This document shows, piece by piece, positions 1 to 8,500 of a stretch of DNA of 27,978 bases. Under the pieces are notes generated by a model that was not told where the DNA came from, did no database searches, and was given only the letters and a program-made list of their open reading frames with translations. Within the stretch, counting starts at the first letter, position 1. The number at the start of each line of letters is the position of its first letter. Origin of the DNA: DAOTVY01 sp041082245 (GTDB lineage Bacteria; Chloroflexota; Chloroflexia; DTKN01); contig JBDOIE010000008.1 of the NCBI GenBank assembly GCA_041082245.1, positions 1 to 27,978 on the forward strand, given 5' to 3'. A program made the translations under genes and the position numbers.

Positions 1-1
1 C

Positions 2-991
2 TACGAGCGTGTGGTGGATCCGACCGGCGCGCGCACCGCATCTACGAGCGGGGAACGTATCGCGGGGCGCCTGGTCGCGGATTTCGCGGAACTTGAACGC
101 ACGGAGCGTGCCGCACTGCTGCGTTGCCAGAGCGCGGAAGACCTATCGTTTATCCCTGATCGCTCCGTGGATGCTGTGATCACAGACCCCCCGTATTTCG
201 ACAACGTTCAGTATTCGGAACTGGCGGACTTTTTCTACGTGTGGTTGCGGTTGGCGCTGAGGGATTCTTACCCTTGGTTCGAACCACTGTCATCAGCCCG
301 GCCGGAAGAGATTGTCAAGAATGACAAACTGGGTAAGACGACCGATTTTTTCAGCCGTGGACTGCAGCGGGTGCTCGATGAATGCCATCGTGTCTTGAAA
401 GATGAGGGGTTGCTGATCTTTACCTTCCACCACAACCAGGTATGGGCCTGGCAGGAAGTTGCGCAGTTGCTGCTGGAGAGCGGCTTCTACATTTCTGCTA
501 CTCCGATCGTGCGTTCTGAGGGAAAGAGCGGATTTCACAGCAGCGAGGGGAACATTCGGTACGATGCGATATTGGTATGCAGGAAAAAAGATTCGATGTT
601 TGCTGCCCCTGAGGTGAACGAGGACCTCGAAGAGCAGATCCTTGAAGACGCCGTTCAATGGGCTAAACGTACGCTCGAGTCGGGCATGCCCCTCAACGAT
701 GTGGACGTGTTTACGATCGTTATGGCCAAGACCATCGAATGGTACACGAAGGCTGCGACCGGTGGGCAATTTGCTTTCCCTTTGGAGGAACTACTGCGCA
801 ACATGGTCGGTCTAGTGGCCAAGGTATGCGAAAGCGCTGCCTCAGGCCAGGAACAGGTGTCCGGACCGCATGCCACGACGGTTCAACAGTTGGCCTTGTT
901 CATTATGGAATCACAGGAGAGATATGAACCGAGACTCGTTGACCAAAAGTCCCTGTCGGAGCGATTATTGCAAGGAGAAGTGCAACAATGA
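2..991 (+). CDS. DUF1156-like DNA methyltransferase, C-terminal part (5' end outside window)
   Basis: The reading frame is open to the left edge (Y-E-R precedes the GTG at 11), so this is the C-terminal part of a longer protein; 326 residues follow from that GTG. A DPPY catalytic motif of amino-N6/N4 DNA methyltransferases is seen at residues 59-62 (counted from 11), followed by FDNVQYSELADFFYVWLR, a stretch I associate with DUF1156-type adenine-specific methylases. Such methylases methylate DNA bases and often belong to restriction or anti-phage loci; the partner genes would lie left of the window. The stop overlaps the metF start as ATGA (988-991). Base composition differs from the neighbours: hand count gives about 52% GC at 361-420 against about 73% at 1021-1080, which suggests transfer. 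Family assignment is fairly sure; defence role is inference. Confidence 0.8.
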   Translation, partial: YERVVDPTGARTASTSGERIAGRLVADFAELERTERAALLRCQSAEDLSFIPDRSVDAVITDPPYFDNVQYSELADFFYVWLRLALRDSYPWFEPLSSARPEEIVKNDKLGKTTDFFSRGLQRVLDECHRVLKDEGLLIFTFHHNQVWAWQEVAQLLLESGFYISATPIVRSEGKSGFHSSEGNIRYDAILVCRKKDSMFAAPEVNEDLEEQILEDAVQWAKRTLESGMPLNDVDVFTIVMAKTIEWYTKAATGGQFAFPLEELLRNMVGLVAKVCESAASGQEQVSGPHATTVQQLALFIMESQERYEPRLVDQKSLSERLLQGEVQQ

Positions 992-1971
992 AAGTAGGAA
1001 GCCATCTGGAACAGATCCTGGCTGCCGGCCATTTCGCCGTTACCGCCGAGCTGGGACCCCCGCAGAACGCCGATCCCGCGGTGATCATCCGCAAAGCCTC
1101 GATCCTGAAAGGCTACGCGGATGCCGTGAACATCACGGATAACCAGACCGCGGTCGTGCGGATGTCCTCGATCGCCGCTGGCGTGCTCGTCCTCCAGCAG
1201 GGACTGGAACCGGTCATCCAGATGACCTGCCGTGACCGCAACCGCATCGCGATGCAGAGCGACCTCCTGGGGGCCTATGCCCTCGGTATGCGCAACGTCC
1301 TCTGCCTCACCGGCGACCACCAGTCCTTCGGCAACCACCCCACGAGCAAGAACGTCTACGACCTGGATTCGATCCAGTTGCTGCAGATGGTGGCCGGCTT
1401 GCGCGACCAGAAGCGCTTCCTCTGCGGCGAGGAGATCAAGGGCCAGGAACCCCGCTTCTTCATCGGCGCAGCGGCCAACCCCTTCGCCGATCCCTTCGAC
1501 TTTCGCCCCTACCGCCTGGCGAAGAAGGTCGCCGCCGGGGCCGACTTTATCCAGACCCAGCTGATCTACAACGTCCCCCGCTTTGCCGAGTATATGCGGC
1601 GCGTCCGGGAGCTGGGCCTCCACGAGAAGGTCTATATCCTCGCCGGCGTGGGGCCCATCAAGACCGCTGCCGCCGCGCGCTATATGCGCGACAAGGTCCC
1701 CGGGATGGATGTCCCCAACGAGATCGTGGAGCGGATGGAACGCGCGGTCGCCGACATCCCGAAAGACGACCGGAAGGCACGCGCCGAGGCCTGGAAGCAG
1801 GAAGGCATCCGCATCTGCGTGGAGATCATCCAGCAGCTGCGCGAGATCGAGGGGGTCGCCGGGATCCACATCATGGCGATCGAGTGGGAGGAGGCCGTCC
1901 CGGAGATCGTGAAGGCGGCCGGCCTCTACCCGAGGCCGGAAGTGCCAGCCCCCGAAGGCAAGGAGGCCTAG
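988..1971 (+). CDS. metF: Methylenetetrahydrofolate reductase, MetF
   Basis: 327 residues; the MTHFR TIM-barrel family is recognised from the N-terminal VTAELGPPQNADP segment, the CLTGDHQSFG segment (around 110-119), FIGAAANPFADP and ADFIQTQLIYN. It reduces 5,10-methylene-THF to 5-methyl-THF with a flavin, in the methyl branch of the Wood-Ljungdahl pathway or for methionine synthesis. Start ATG 988 has AAGGAG at 971-976 and overlaps the methylase stop by four bases. The next gene is a fused HdrC-HdrB three bases downstream. Together with hdrA and mvhD further right this resembles the MetVF-HdrABC-MvhD complex described in Moorella, in which MetF is coupled to Hdr subunits. No MetV gene is visible in the window. 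Coupling to Hdr here is inferred from context. Confidence 0.9.
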   Translation: MKVGSHLEQILAAGHFAVTAELGPPQNADPAVIIRKASILKGYADAVNITDNQTAVVRMSSIAAGVLVLQQGLEPVIQMTCRDRNRIAMQSDLLGAYALGMRNVLCLTGDHQSFGNHPTSKNVYDLDSIQLLQMVAGLRDQKRFLCGEEIKGQEPRFFIGAAANPFADPFDFRPYRLAKKVAAGADFIQTQLIYNVPRFAEYMRRVRELGLHEKVYILAGVGPIKTAAAARYMRDKVPGMDVPNEIVERMERAVADIPKDDRKARAEAWKQEGIRICVEIIQQLREIEGVAGIHIMAIEWEEAVPEIVKAAGLYPRPEVPAPEGKEA

Positions 1972-1974
1972 GAG

Positions 1975-3417
1975 ATGCCCCGCGAAACCGCTCTCCAGAC
2001 GTTGAACCTGGCCGCGATCATCGAGGAACGTTGCGGCGAGAACGTCTACCTCTGCTACCAGTGCAAAAAGTGCACCGCCGGCTGCCCGGTGGTCGAGTAC
2101 ATGGATCTGACCCCCAACCAGCTCCTGCGCGCCGTGCAGCTGGGCCGGAACGAACGCGTCCTCCGTTCGCGCACCATCTGGATCTGCGCCAACTGCCAGA
2201 CCTGCGTCACCCGCTGCCCGCACGGGATCGACCTCCCGCGGGCCATGGACGTGATCAAACAGATCGCCACCGAAATGGGCATCCGGCCGGCCGTCGCCTC
2301 CATCCCGATCTTCAACCAGGCCGCGCTGCGCGGCATCCAGCTCTTCGGTCGGATGTTCGAACTCGGGCTCCTCGGGGAGCTCAAGGTCCGGACGCTCCTC
2401 AAAGGTGACGTCGACCTGGGGCAGCTCCTTAAGGACGGCCGTATGGGCGTCCGGCTTTTCCTGAGCGGCAAATTGAAGATCCTCCCGGAGCGTGGCCGTA
2501 TCCCCCGCGACCTCTCCCGTATCCAGCCCCGCGCAACCCCCGGCGCTGTCGCCTATTACCCCGGTTGCTCCCTCCATTCCACCGCAAAGGAATACGACCA
2601 CTCGACGCGCGCCGTCAGCGAGCGCATCGGGCTGCGTTTGGAGGAGCCGGAGGGCTGGACCTGCTGCGGCACAACCCCCGCCCACGCTGTGTCCCACCAC
2701 CTGGCCACCCGCCTGCCCATGGAGAACCTGGCCTACATCGAACGGCTCGGCTACGACGAGGTCGCCGTCCCGTGCGCCGCCTGCTATTCCCGCTTCAAGT
2801 TCGCCCTCCACGACATCGCCCGCTATCCTGAGCTGCGGGAAGAGGTGACCCGCGAACTCGGTTACGAGTACCAGGGAAAGGTGAAGGTCAACCACATTGT
2901 CAACACGATGCTCGAGCGGGTCGGCACCGAGGAGATCGCGCGGCGCGTCACGCGGCCCCTTTCGGGCCTCCGGGTCGTCTGCTACTACGGCTGCCTGATC
3001 ACTCGGCCCAAGACGGTCACCGGGGCAGAACACCACGAGTACCCGATGGAGATGGACCGCCTGATGGCCGCCCTCGGCGCCGAGGTGCTCGACTGGAACT
3101 ACAAGACCGACTGCTGCGGCAACAACCTGACCCTGACCGAAACCCAGGTCGCCCTGAAGCTCACCCACCGCATCCTCCACGACGCGAAAGCGGTCGGAGC
3201 CGAGGCGGTGGTGGTTGCCTGCCCGCTTTGCCAGGTGAACCTGGACGCCCGCCAGCCTCAGATCGCGGCCGACTTCCAGGAGGATTTGAACCTGCCTGTG
3301 CTCTACTACACCCAGTTGATGGGCATCGCCCTCGGGATCGACCCCAGGGAGCTGCACCTGGATACCCATTTCGTCGACCCCAGACCGCTCCTGCGGGCCA
3401 AAGGATTGCTGGCGTAA
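1975..3417 (+). CDS. hdrCB: Fused heterodisulfide reductase-like subunits HdrC-HdrB
   Basis: 480 residues joining two subunits that are usually separate. The N-terminal HdrC part has two [4Fe-4S] motifs, CxxCxxCxxxCP at C27/C30/C33/C37 and C71/C74/C77/C81. The C-terminal HdrB part (about 190-480) has two CCG modules: C198...C230-C231-G with C267xxC270, and C336/C340...C380-C381-G with C416xxC419. These are the ligands of the noncubane clusters in HdrB. In methanogens HdrB reduces CoM-S-S-CoB; in bacteria without those thiols such subunits pass electrons to other partners, here most likely MetF, encoded just upstream. The Shine-Dalgarno AGGAGG (1961-1966) lies inside the metF 3' end, so the two genes are translationally linked. 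HdrA and MvhD are encoded 6 kb away on the other strand. Confidence 0.9.
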   Translation: MPRETALQTLNLAAIIEERCGENVYLCYQCKKCTAGCPVVEYMDLTPNQLLRAVQLGRNERVLRSRTIWICANCQTCVTRCPHGIDLPRAMDVIKQIATEMGIRPAVASIPIFNQAALRGIQLFGRMFELGLLGELKVRTLLKGDVDLGQLLKDGRMGVRLFLSGKLKILPERGRIPRDLSRIQPRATPGAVAYYPGCSLHSTAKEYDHSTRAVSERIGLRLEEPEGWTCCGTTPAHAVSHHLATRLPMENLAYIERLGYDEVAVPCAACYSRFKFALHDIARYPELREEVTRELGYEYQGKVKVNHIVNTMLERVGTEEIARRVTRPLSGLRVVCYYGCLITRPKTVTGAEHHEYPMEMDRLMAALGAEVLDWNYKTDCCGNNLTLTETQVALKLTHRILHDAKAVGAEAVVVACPLCQVNLDARQPQIAADFQEDLNLPVLYYTQLMGIALGIDPRELHLDTHFVDPRPLLRAKGLLA

Positions 3418-3554
3418 CGCTTCGCACACAGATGGCCCCTGCTTCGCGGGCCGTCGGGCCGGCCGGAAGGGGGGCTTTCCGAATGGATGCAGAGGGAAAC
3501 CTGCCGCGCACCTCGACCGGAGTTCCCGATGCAGGCAGATCGAGGAGGCCTTGC

Positions 3555-5741
3555 GTGAGAACCGTCCTTCGGGGCACGGCGGTTTCCCTTTTTGCACTTT
3601 TGCTTGTCGTCCAGGCTTTTGCCGCTCCGGTTCCACAATCTCCGGGCACCGTCCGAATCGGGCAGATCGACACCTCCAGGTACCCCGTCCTCACGCTGTA
3701 CGTGAACGTACGGGACGCCGCAGGCCGGCCGCTCGGGAATCTGCACGCGGGCGACTTTCAGCTGCACGAGGACGGACAACCTGCCCGCGTCATCGGCTTT
3801 GCCGGGATGGGCGGCTCCCGGCCGGTGGACATCGTCTTTGTCTTCGACACCACGGGAAGCATGGAGGGAGAGGTCGCCACGACGCGCGAGAGGTGCATCG
3901 CTTTCGCCGATGCTCTCGTCCGCCAGGGCCGCGACTACCGCCTCGGCCTGGTGACTTTCTGGGACGACGTCCAGGGGGTCTACCCGGAGGGAAACCGCCT
4001 CAGCGATGACGTCGGGGATTTCAAACAGTGGCTCGAGGGGATCCACCCGCGACCCGGCCAGGGGGGCAATGAACCGGAGAACGCCTACGGGGCCATCCTC
4101 CGCGCGATCGAGATGCCCTTCCGCGCCCGGGCCCAGAGGGTGCTCGTCCTCATCACCGACGCACCTCCTCATCACACCGGCGACAGCCCCGACAGCGGCG
4201 TGCGTTTTGACGATCCGAACCTGGCGCTCGAGCCCGTGTTGGCCCGCCTCCGCGCGCAGGGGGTCGTGGTCTATGTCGTGGGGCCAGATCTACGCGAGTA
4301 CCGTGAGCTGGCTTCAGGGACCGGCGGCACGCTCTACCCGATCGCCGGCGATTTCTCCGCCATCGTGACCGAACTCGGGGAGACGCTCGGCGGGCAGTAC
4401 CGCCTGACCTACCGTGCCCCTCGGCCCGCTTTCGACGGTTCCCGCCGCACGGTGCAGGTCATGGTGGGGAGCGTTTCGGCCCAGGCGACGTACCTCACGC
4501 CCACCCGGCCGCCGCGGGCAAGCGGGTTCTTCACCTTCCTCCGTACTCCGCTCCAGATCTCGACCGATCCCCGCGTGGTGGGCACCAACCTGCTCCTGGC
4601 CATCCTCATCGCGCTCCTGTTCGGGTTAACCTCCACGGTGCTGAACGACACTTTGAACGCACACCGCGATCGTTTCGACCGAAGCCTCCTCGGGCGGGCT
4701 GTTGCAGCTCTGGGCCGGGCCGGCCGTGCAGTGTCACGGCCGGTGGAAAGCCGCCCCCGGGGGCGCGCCGTGCTCGCCTTCCTGCCGATCGCGTTGTTCC
4801 TGGCTCTGACGGCCTTCGTCGCGTGCCTTCTGGATCCTTCCTTCCGCCCATTTTCCTGGGCGGGACTGGGGCTTTTCTTCTCGATGGTGTTCTCCATCGG
4901 GCTCGTCAACCTGACCTACGAGGGCTCCCAGGTCTGGCGCGCGCGGCGCCTGCACCTCGACGCCGTGCTCAAACTGAACCCACTGGGGATCCTCGCGGCG
5001 CTCGCTTGCGTGCTTTTCTCCCGATTGGTCGGTTTTCTCCCCGGTTACCTTTACGGCGTCGTGGGAGGATACGCGCTCGCCGCGGAGGCGCAGCTGAACC
5101 GGCGACAGGAGGCCACGATCGCCGGTGCCGGCCTCTGGAACACCGGCCTGCTCGCGCTGCTCGCCTGGGGCGCGACCGTTCCCACCGCGCTCCTCCAGGG
5201 CGTGCTGGCCCCCAGCGGTTTCGGGGGCGCACTGCGCAGCCTCGTCGGGGGCGTTCAGAGCCTGCTTCTAGCGCTTTTCTTCGTGGGCCTGGAAGTGGTC
5301 TTCCTGGAGCTCTTTCCTGTAGGGCCCACAAGTGGGGCAACCCTCTTCCGGTGGAGCAAAGCGGTCTGGGGCATCGCCTTCGGCCTGGTCGCTTTCCTGG
5401 CCTTCCATACGCTCCTCACGCCCGAGAGCGCCTTCCTCGATAGCGTCCGTAGCCAGAGCCTGCAGCTCCTGCTCGGGGTACTGGCCGTCTACAGCCTGGT
5501 TACAGTACTGCTCTGGTTCTTCTTCGAAGGGAGGGCTGGAAGGGTAGCCGGACAGGCTTGTCCGGCCTGTGCGCAGGCGATCGCTCCCGGCGCGCGTTTC
5601 TGCCCCTACTGTGGGACGGCACTCCCACCCGCTCCGGCCCGAGCCGTCGTCCGACAGGGGCTGGTGCTGGTCGTGGCGGTTCTCGGGTTGTGGCTCGCTA
5701 TCGGAATCGTGCTTCTCCTGACCTTGCTGGGTGTGGCGTAA
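3555..5741 (+). CDS. VWA-domain membrane protein with C-terminal zinc ribbon
   Basis: Start GTG 3555 is chosen because GAGGAGG lies at 3542-3548 and a signal peptide or anchor (VRTVLRGTAVSLFALLLVVQ...) follows at once; the protein is 728 residues. Order of parts: an Ig-like segment (about 40-85, LTLYVNVRDAAGRPL) as in VWFA-related proteins of the TIGR03436 type; a von Willebrand A domain (about 90-270) with MIDAS motif D98-T-T-G-S102 and later VTFWDD and LITDAPPH; eight or so membrane segments between about 343 and 657; a zinc ribbon with C669xxC672 and a second CPYC pair near 683-686; and a final membrane helix at about 700-727. The VWA domain would bind a metal-dependent ligand outside the membrane. 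The gene overlaps the next one by 11 bases. Function unknown. Confidence 0.8.
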   Translation: MRTVLRGTAVSLFALLLVVQAFAAPVPQSPGTVRIGQIDTSRYPVLTLYVNVRDAAGRPLGNLHAGDFQLHEDGQPARVIGFAGMGGSRPVDIVFVFDTTGSMEGEVATTRERCIAFADALVRQGRDYRLGLVTFWDDVQGVYPEGNRLSDDVGDFKQWLEGIHPRPGQGGNEPENAYGAILRAIEMPFRARAQRVLVLITDAPPHHTGDSPDSGVRFDDPNLALEPVLARLRAQGVVVYVVGPDLREYRELASGTGGTLYPIAGDFSAIVTELGETLGGQYRLTYRAPRPAFDGSRRTVQVMVGSVSAQATYLTPTRPPRASGFFTFLRTPLQISTDPRVVGTNLLLAILIALLFGLTSTVLNDTLNAHRDRFDRSLLGRAVAALGRAGRAVSRPVESRPRGRAVLAFLPIALFLALTAFVACLLDPSFRPFSWAGLGLFFSMVFSIGLVNLTYEGSQVWRARRLHLDAVLKLNPLGILAALACVLFSRLVGFLPGYLYGVVGGYALAAEAQLNRRQEATIAGAGLWNTGLLALLAWGATVPTALLQGVLAPSGFGGALRSLVGGVQSLLLALFFVGLEVVFLELFPVGPTSGATLFRWSKAVWGIAFGLVAFLAFHTLLTPESAFLDSVRSQSLQLLLGVLAVYSLVTVLLWFFFEGRAGRVAGQACPACAQAIAPGARFCPYCGTALPPAPARAVVRQGLVLVVAVLGLWLAIGIVLLLTLLGVA

Positions 5742-7608
5742 CGTGGTTTTCCGGGAACTCGCGCGGTGGAAACGCATCCTGCGGGAACCAGCGCTCTGGG
5801 CGCTCCTCCTCGTATTCACGTTGGGTGGGATCGCGTGCTACCAGGTCCGTCAGCCCTTTACGCTGGATGTCGGCGGCGTCCACGATGCCCCTTACGTGCA
5901 GGGGATGCATGAACCGGAAGCGGACGGTCGTGCTGGCCCCCTGGCGAACTTTCGCTGGACAAGGGGGCTTTCCATGCTCCGCCTGCCGGGGGTCGGCAAA
6001 CAGGAGTTCGCTCTCACGCTCCGCCTTCAGGGCTACCGCCCCGACGAGCGAGCTCCGCACCTTTCCCTGCGGGCCGGTGGGGGCACCCTCGCCACTTTTA
6101 CCGTCGCTCCCGCGTGGCAGGAGTACTCCCTCGTGCTGCCGCGCGATGCTGTGGTCGGGGGAGACCTGATCCTCGTCCTCGAATCCGAGACCTTCGTCCC
6201 TGCCGGGGATGCGCGCAAACTTGGGGTCGGGCTCGCGCGGGTGGAGGCGCGCCCGCTGGGGAAAGGATGGGTCGAACCCGCCTGGGGACAGATGGCAGCG
6301 CTGCTCGGGACGCTGTTCTTTGCCTACCTGGTCCTGCGGTGCTGGGGGCTGACGCAGCGCTGGAGCGCGGCGGCGGTAGCCGTCGTCGCGCTCGTCTTGT
6401 GCGAGCTCCTGGCTTTCCACCGCCTCTCCCTGACCTGCTTTGCGCCGCGCCTCCTTCTGCTTCTGGCGTGGGGCTGTGGGCTCAGCGCGCTCGCGTTGCC
6501 CCTCCTGGAGCCCGCGCAGGAGCGGGCTCGCCTGCCTTGGGCGATCCTGCTTGCAGGCTTCTTGCTGCGGATCGGCGGGATGGTCTACCCCCAGTTCCGC
6601 TCGAGCGACCTCCTCTTCCACGTCCACCGCGCGGAATGGGTGATGCGGGGCAACCTCCTGTTCACCGCCGAGATCCCGGACGTCCTCCTGCCCGCCCCCT
6701 ACCCGCCGGCGCTGTACCTCATCTTCCAGCCCCTTGGGCTTTTTTCCGGGAACCTGCCGCTCCTGATGCAGATCTGTGGCGCGGCCCTGGACGCTCTGTC
6801 CGGCCTCCTGCTCTACCGGCTGGCCCGCGATCTCGCCGGAGGCCAGGCTGCGCTCGTCGCACTCGCGGTGCGCGAGAGCGCTCCCGTTACCTATCTGATC
6901 TTTTCGTGGGGAAACTATACGAACCTGTTCAGCCACGCGGCGGCCGCAGCCGTGCTGCTGCTCCTCTGCCGCCTCGATCGGGGTGCCCGGCGGGGATGGG
7001 CTCTGCTGGCCGGCGCCTGCCTGCTCGTCTTCCTGGGCCACTTTGCCGATAGCCTCCTTTTGGGGACCTTCCTCTTGCTCGCGCTTGTCTGTGGGCTCTT
7101 TTCGGAGGATGGACGGCGCGCCGTCCCCTGGGTACTGGCAGCGGCCTTCGCTTCCGGGATCGTGGCGCTGGCCCTCTACTACACCGCACCGCCGATCCGC
7201 GCGGCCCTCCGGGGTGCGGTGCGCTATCTCCTGGAGCAGCCGCCTGCCTCTGCGGTCTGGGGAAACCCGCTGCCCCAGTTCCTTTCCCATGTGCAGCCAT
7301 TGCCAGCGCTCCTTGCGCTACCCGGGCTCTTCCTTCTGGCCGATCGCCGCCGGTGCTGGCCGGCGACCGTGCTCGGGGCGGCACTCGGGACCGCCGCCCT
7401 CTTTGCCCTGGCTCAGGCGGCCTTCGGTTTCTCCTCGCGCTACAGCCTCTTTGTGTTGCCGGTGCTGGCGCTGGGGGCTGGCATGTGGGGCGCACGCCTT
7501 CCGGCAAGGGGATGGGCCGGCCGGCTGGTGTTCGTGCTCCTCCTCCTGTACGTCGCGTATGGAGGGGTGCGCGTGTGGTACTGGACGATCGCCTTCGGGC
7601 AGCGGTGA
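5731..7608 (+). CDS. Polytopic membrane protein, GT-C glycosyltransferase-like
   Basis: 625 residues from GTG 5731, which overlaps the end of the VWA gene by 11 bases; GTG 5743 is an alternative start and neither has a strong Shine-Dalgarno. One membrane helix (about 20-38) is followed by an extracytoplasmic beta-rich region (about 40-185, TLRLQGYRPDERAPHLSLRA). About ten hydrophobic segments then run to the C-terminus. The loop RSSDLLFHVHRAEWVMRG (around 290-308), with its acidic residue and His/Arg, resembles the first catalytic loop of GT-C or ArnT-like enzymes that use lipid-linked sugars. I do not recognise a closer family. The methyltransferase and GT4 genes downstream support a role in surface glycan or glycolipid assembly, by inference. 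Confidence 0.65.
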   Translation: MWRNVVFRELARWKRILREPALWALLLVFTLGGIACYQVRQPFTLDVGGVHDAPYVQGMHEPEADGRAGPLANFRWTRGLSMLRLPGVGKQEFALTLRLQGYRPDERAPHLSLRAGGGTLATFTVAPAWQEYSLVLPRDAVVGGDLILVLESETFVPAGDARKLGVGLARVEARPLGKGWVEPAWGQMAALLGTLFFAYLVLRCWGLTQRWSAAAVAVVALVLCELLAFHRLSLTCFAPRLLLLLAWGCGLSALALPLLEPAQERARLPWAILLAGFLLRIGGMVYPQFRSSDLLFHVHRAEWVMRGNLLFTAEIPDVLLPAPYPPALYLIFQPLGLFSGNLPLLMQICGAALDALSGLLLYRLARDLAGGQAALVALAVRESAPVTYLIFSWGNYTNLFSHAAAAAVLLLLCRLDRGARRGWALLAGACLLVFLGHFADSLLLGTFLLLALVCGLFSEDGRRAVPWVLAAAFASGIVALALYYTAPPIRAALRGAVRYLLEQPPASAVWGNPLPQFLSHVQPLPALLALPGLFLLADRRRCWPATVLGAALGTAALFALAQAAFGFSSRYSLFVLPVLALGAGMWGARLPARGWAGRLVFVLLLLYVAYGGVRVWYWTIAFGQR

Positions 7609-7617
7609 TGCTATAAT
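7609..7617 (+). promoter_or_regulatory. Extended -10 promoter element TGCTATAAT
   Basis: A perfect extended -10 (TGnTATAAT) lies across the end of the membrane-protein gene, about 30 bases before the methyltransferase start at 7649. No good -35 is seen at 15-18 bases upstream, which fits extended -10 promoters. It would let the methyltransferase and GT4 genes be transcribed apart from the upstream operon. It also argues that ATG 7616, which overlaps this element, is not the translation start. Confidence 0.5.
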
Positions 7618-7648
7618 GGCGAACAAACCTGAGCACCGCGGAGCCGGC

Positions 7649-8500
7649 ATGGATATCGAGACGGAACTGGCGCAGCGCATCGACCCCTGGTTGCAGCATA
7701 TGCGCTGGCGGCGCGATTTCGCCGCCTGGCGCGAGCGCAGGCTCTTCCAGGAGCACTACCAGGAAGGGCGCCTGGCCCAGGTGCGGCGCTGCCTCGGGGA
7801 CCTTTCGGGGAAACGGCTGCTCGACCTCGGTGCCGGCATGGGCGGTTTTGCCGTGGCGGCGGCGCGCGAAGGTGCCGAGGTTTATGCCGCGGAATTCAAC
7901 GCCGCCTACTGCCAGATCACGGCCCTGCGCGGGAGACGCTACAGCCTTGCTTTGCCCGTGCTCCAGGCGGCCGGGGAAGCGCTCCCGTTCCCCGAGGGCT
8001 CGTTCGAGGCCGTGTGCGCCTGGGATGTGCTGGAGCATGTGCGGGACCCCGCGCGGGTGCTGGCCGAGGTCCATCGGGTCTTGCACCCTGGGGGCGTTTT
8101 TCTCCTCACCGTGGTCAACCGGCTCGCCTTTCGCGATCCACACTACCATCTCCCCCTGTTGAACTGGATCCCCCGGCCGTGGGCGGAGTGCTGGATCCGC
8201 CGGGCAGCGCGGGGCAAAGAACAGGCCCAATTTGCTGACCGGCAACGTTTGTCTGAGATGCACTACTTCACCTGGGGAGCCCTTCGGTGCCTTGCGGGCG
8301 GCGTGGGTTTCCGCGTGGAGGACCTGCGGGAAAACCAGGCCGGGCCGCGCTCGCGCTACGGCGGACTGCGTCGCCTCCTGCGCTGCATCGGGCTTGAGCG
8401 GCCGGCCTATCGGCTCGCACGCAGGTTCTTCCTTTCCTCCTTCGAGGTCGCGCTGTGGAAGGAATCCGGGTCGCCCTCTACAACCTCACCACGACCGTGA
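7649..8500 (+). CDS. SAM-dependent class I methyltransferase (Methyltransf_11-like)
   Basis: 283 residues from ATG 7649, chosen because GGAG lies at 7640-7643 with a 5-base spacer; ATG 7616 would add 11 residues without a clear binding site. Motif I, LLDLGAGMGGFAVAAA (about 57-72), binds S-adenosylmethionine. GEALPFPEGSFEAV, then WDVLEHVRDP and HRVLHPGGVF, are motifs II and III of small-molecule methyltransferases. The substrate cannot be read from sequence. Its place between a GT-C-like protein and a GT4 glycosyltransferase suggests a glycan, lipid or nucleotide-sugar acceptor. The 3' end overlaps the GT4 gene by 46 bases in another frame. Confidence 0.85.
   Translation: MDIETELAQRIDPWLQHMRWRRDFAAWRERRLFQEHYQEGRLAQVRRCLGDLSGKRLLDLGAGMGGFAVAAAREGAEVYAAEFNAAYCQITALRGRRYSLALPVLQAAGEALPFPEGSFEAVCAWDVLEHVRDPARVLAEVHRVLHPGGVFLLTVVNRLAFRDPHYHLPLLNWIPRPWAECWIRRAARGKEQAQFADRQRLSEMHYFTWGALRCLAGGVGFRVEDLRENQAGPRSRYGGLRRLLRCIGLERPAYRLARRFFLSSFEVALWKESGSPSTTSPRP

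Noticed and set aside
883..3636. Long open frame of about 917 codons on the - strand
   Set aside because: It is antisense to metF and hdrCB, which have clear family motifs and ribosome binding sites. The translated frame is rich in Asp, Gly, His and Val without domain signals, as expected from GC-rich antisense.
7616..7648. Upstream ATG 7616 as start of the methyltransferase
   Set aside because: It overlaps the TATAAT element and lacks a good Shine-Dalgarno; ATG 7649 has GGAG at the right distance.
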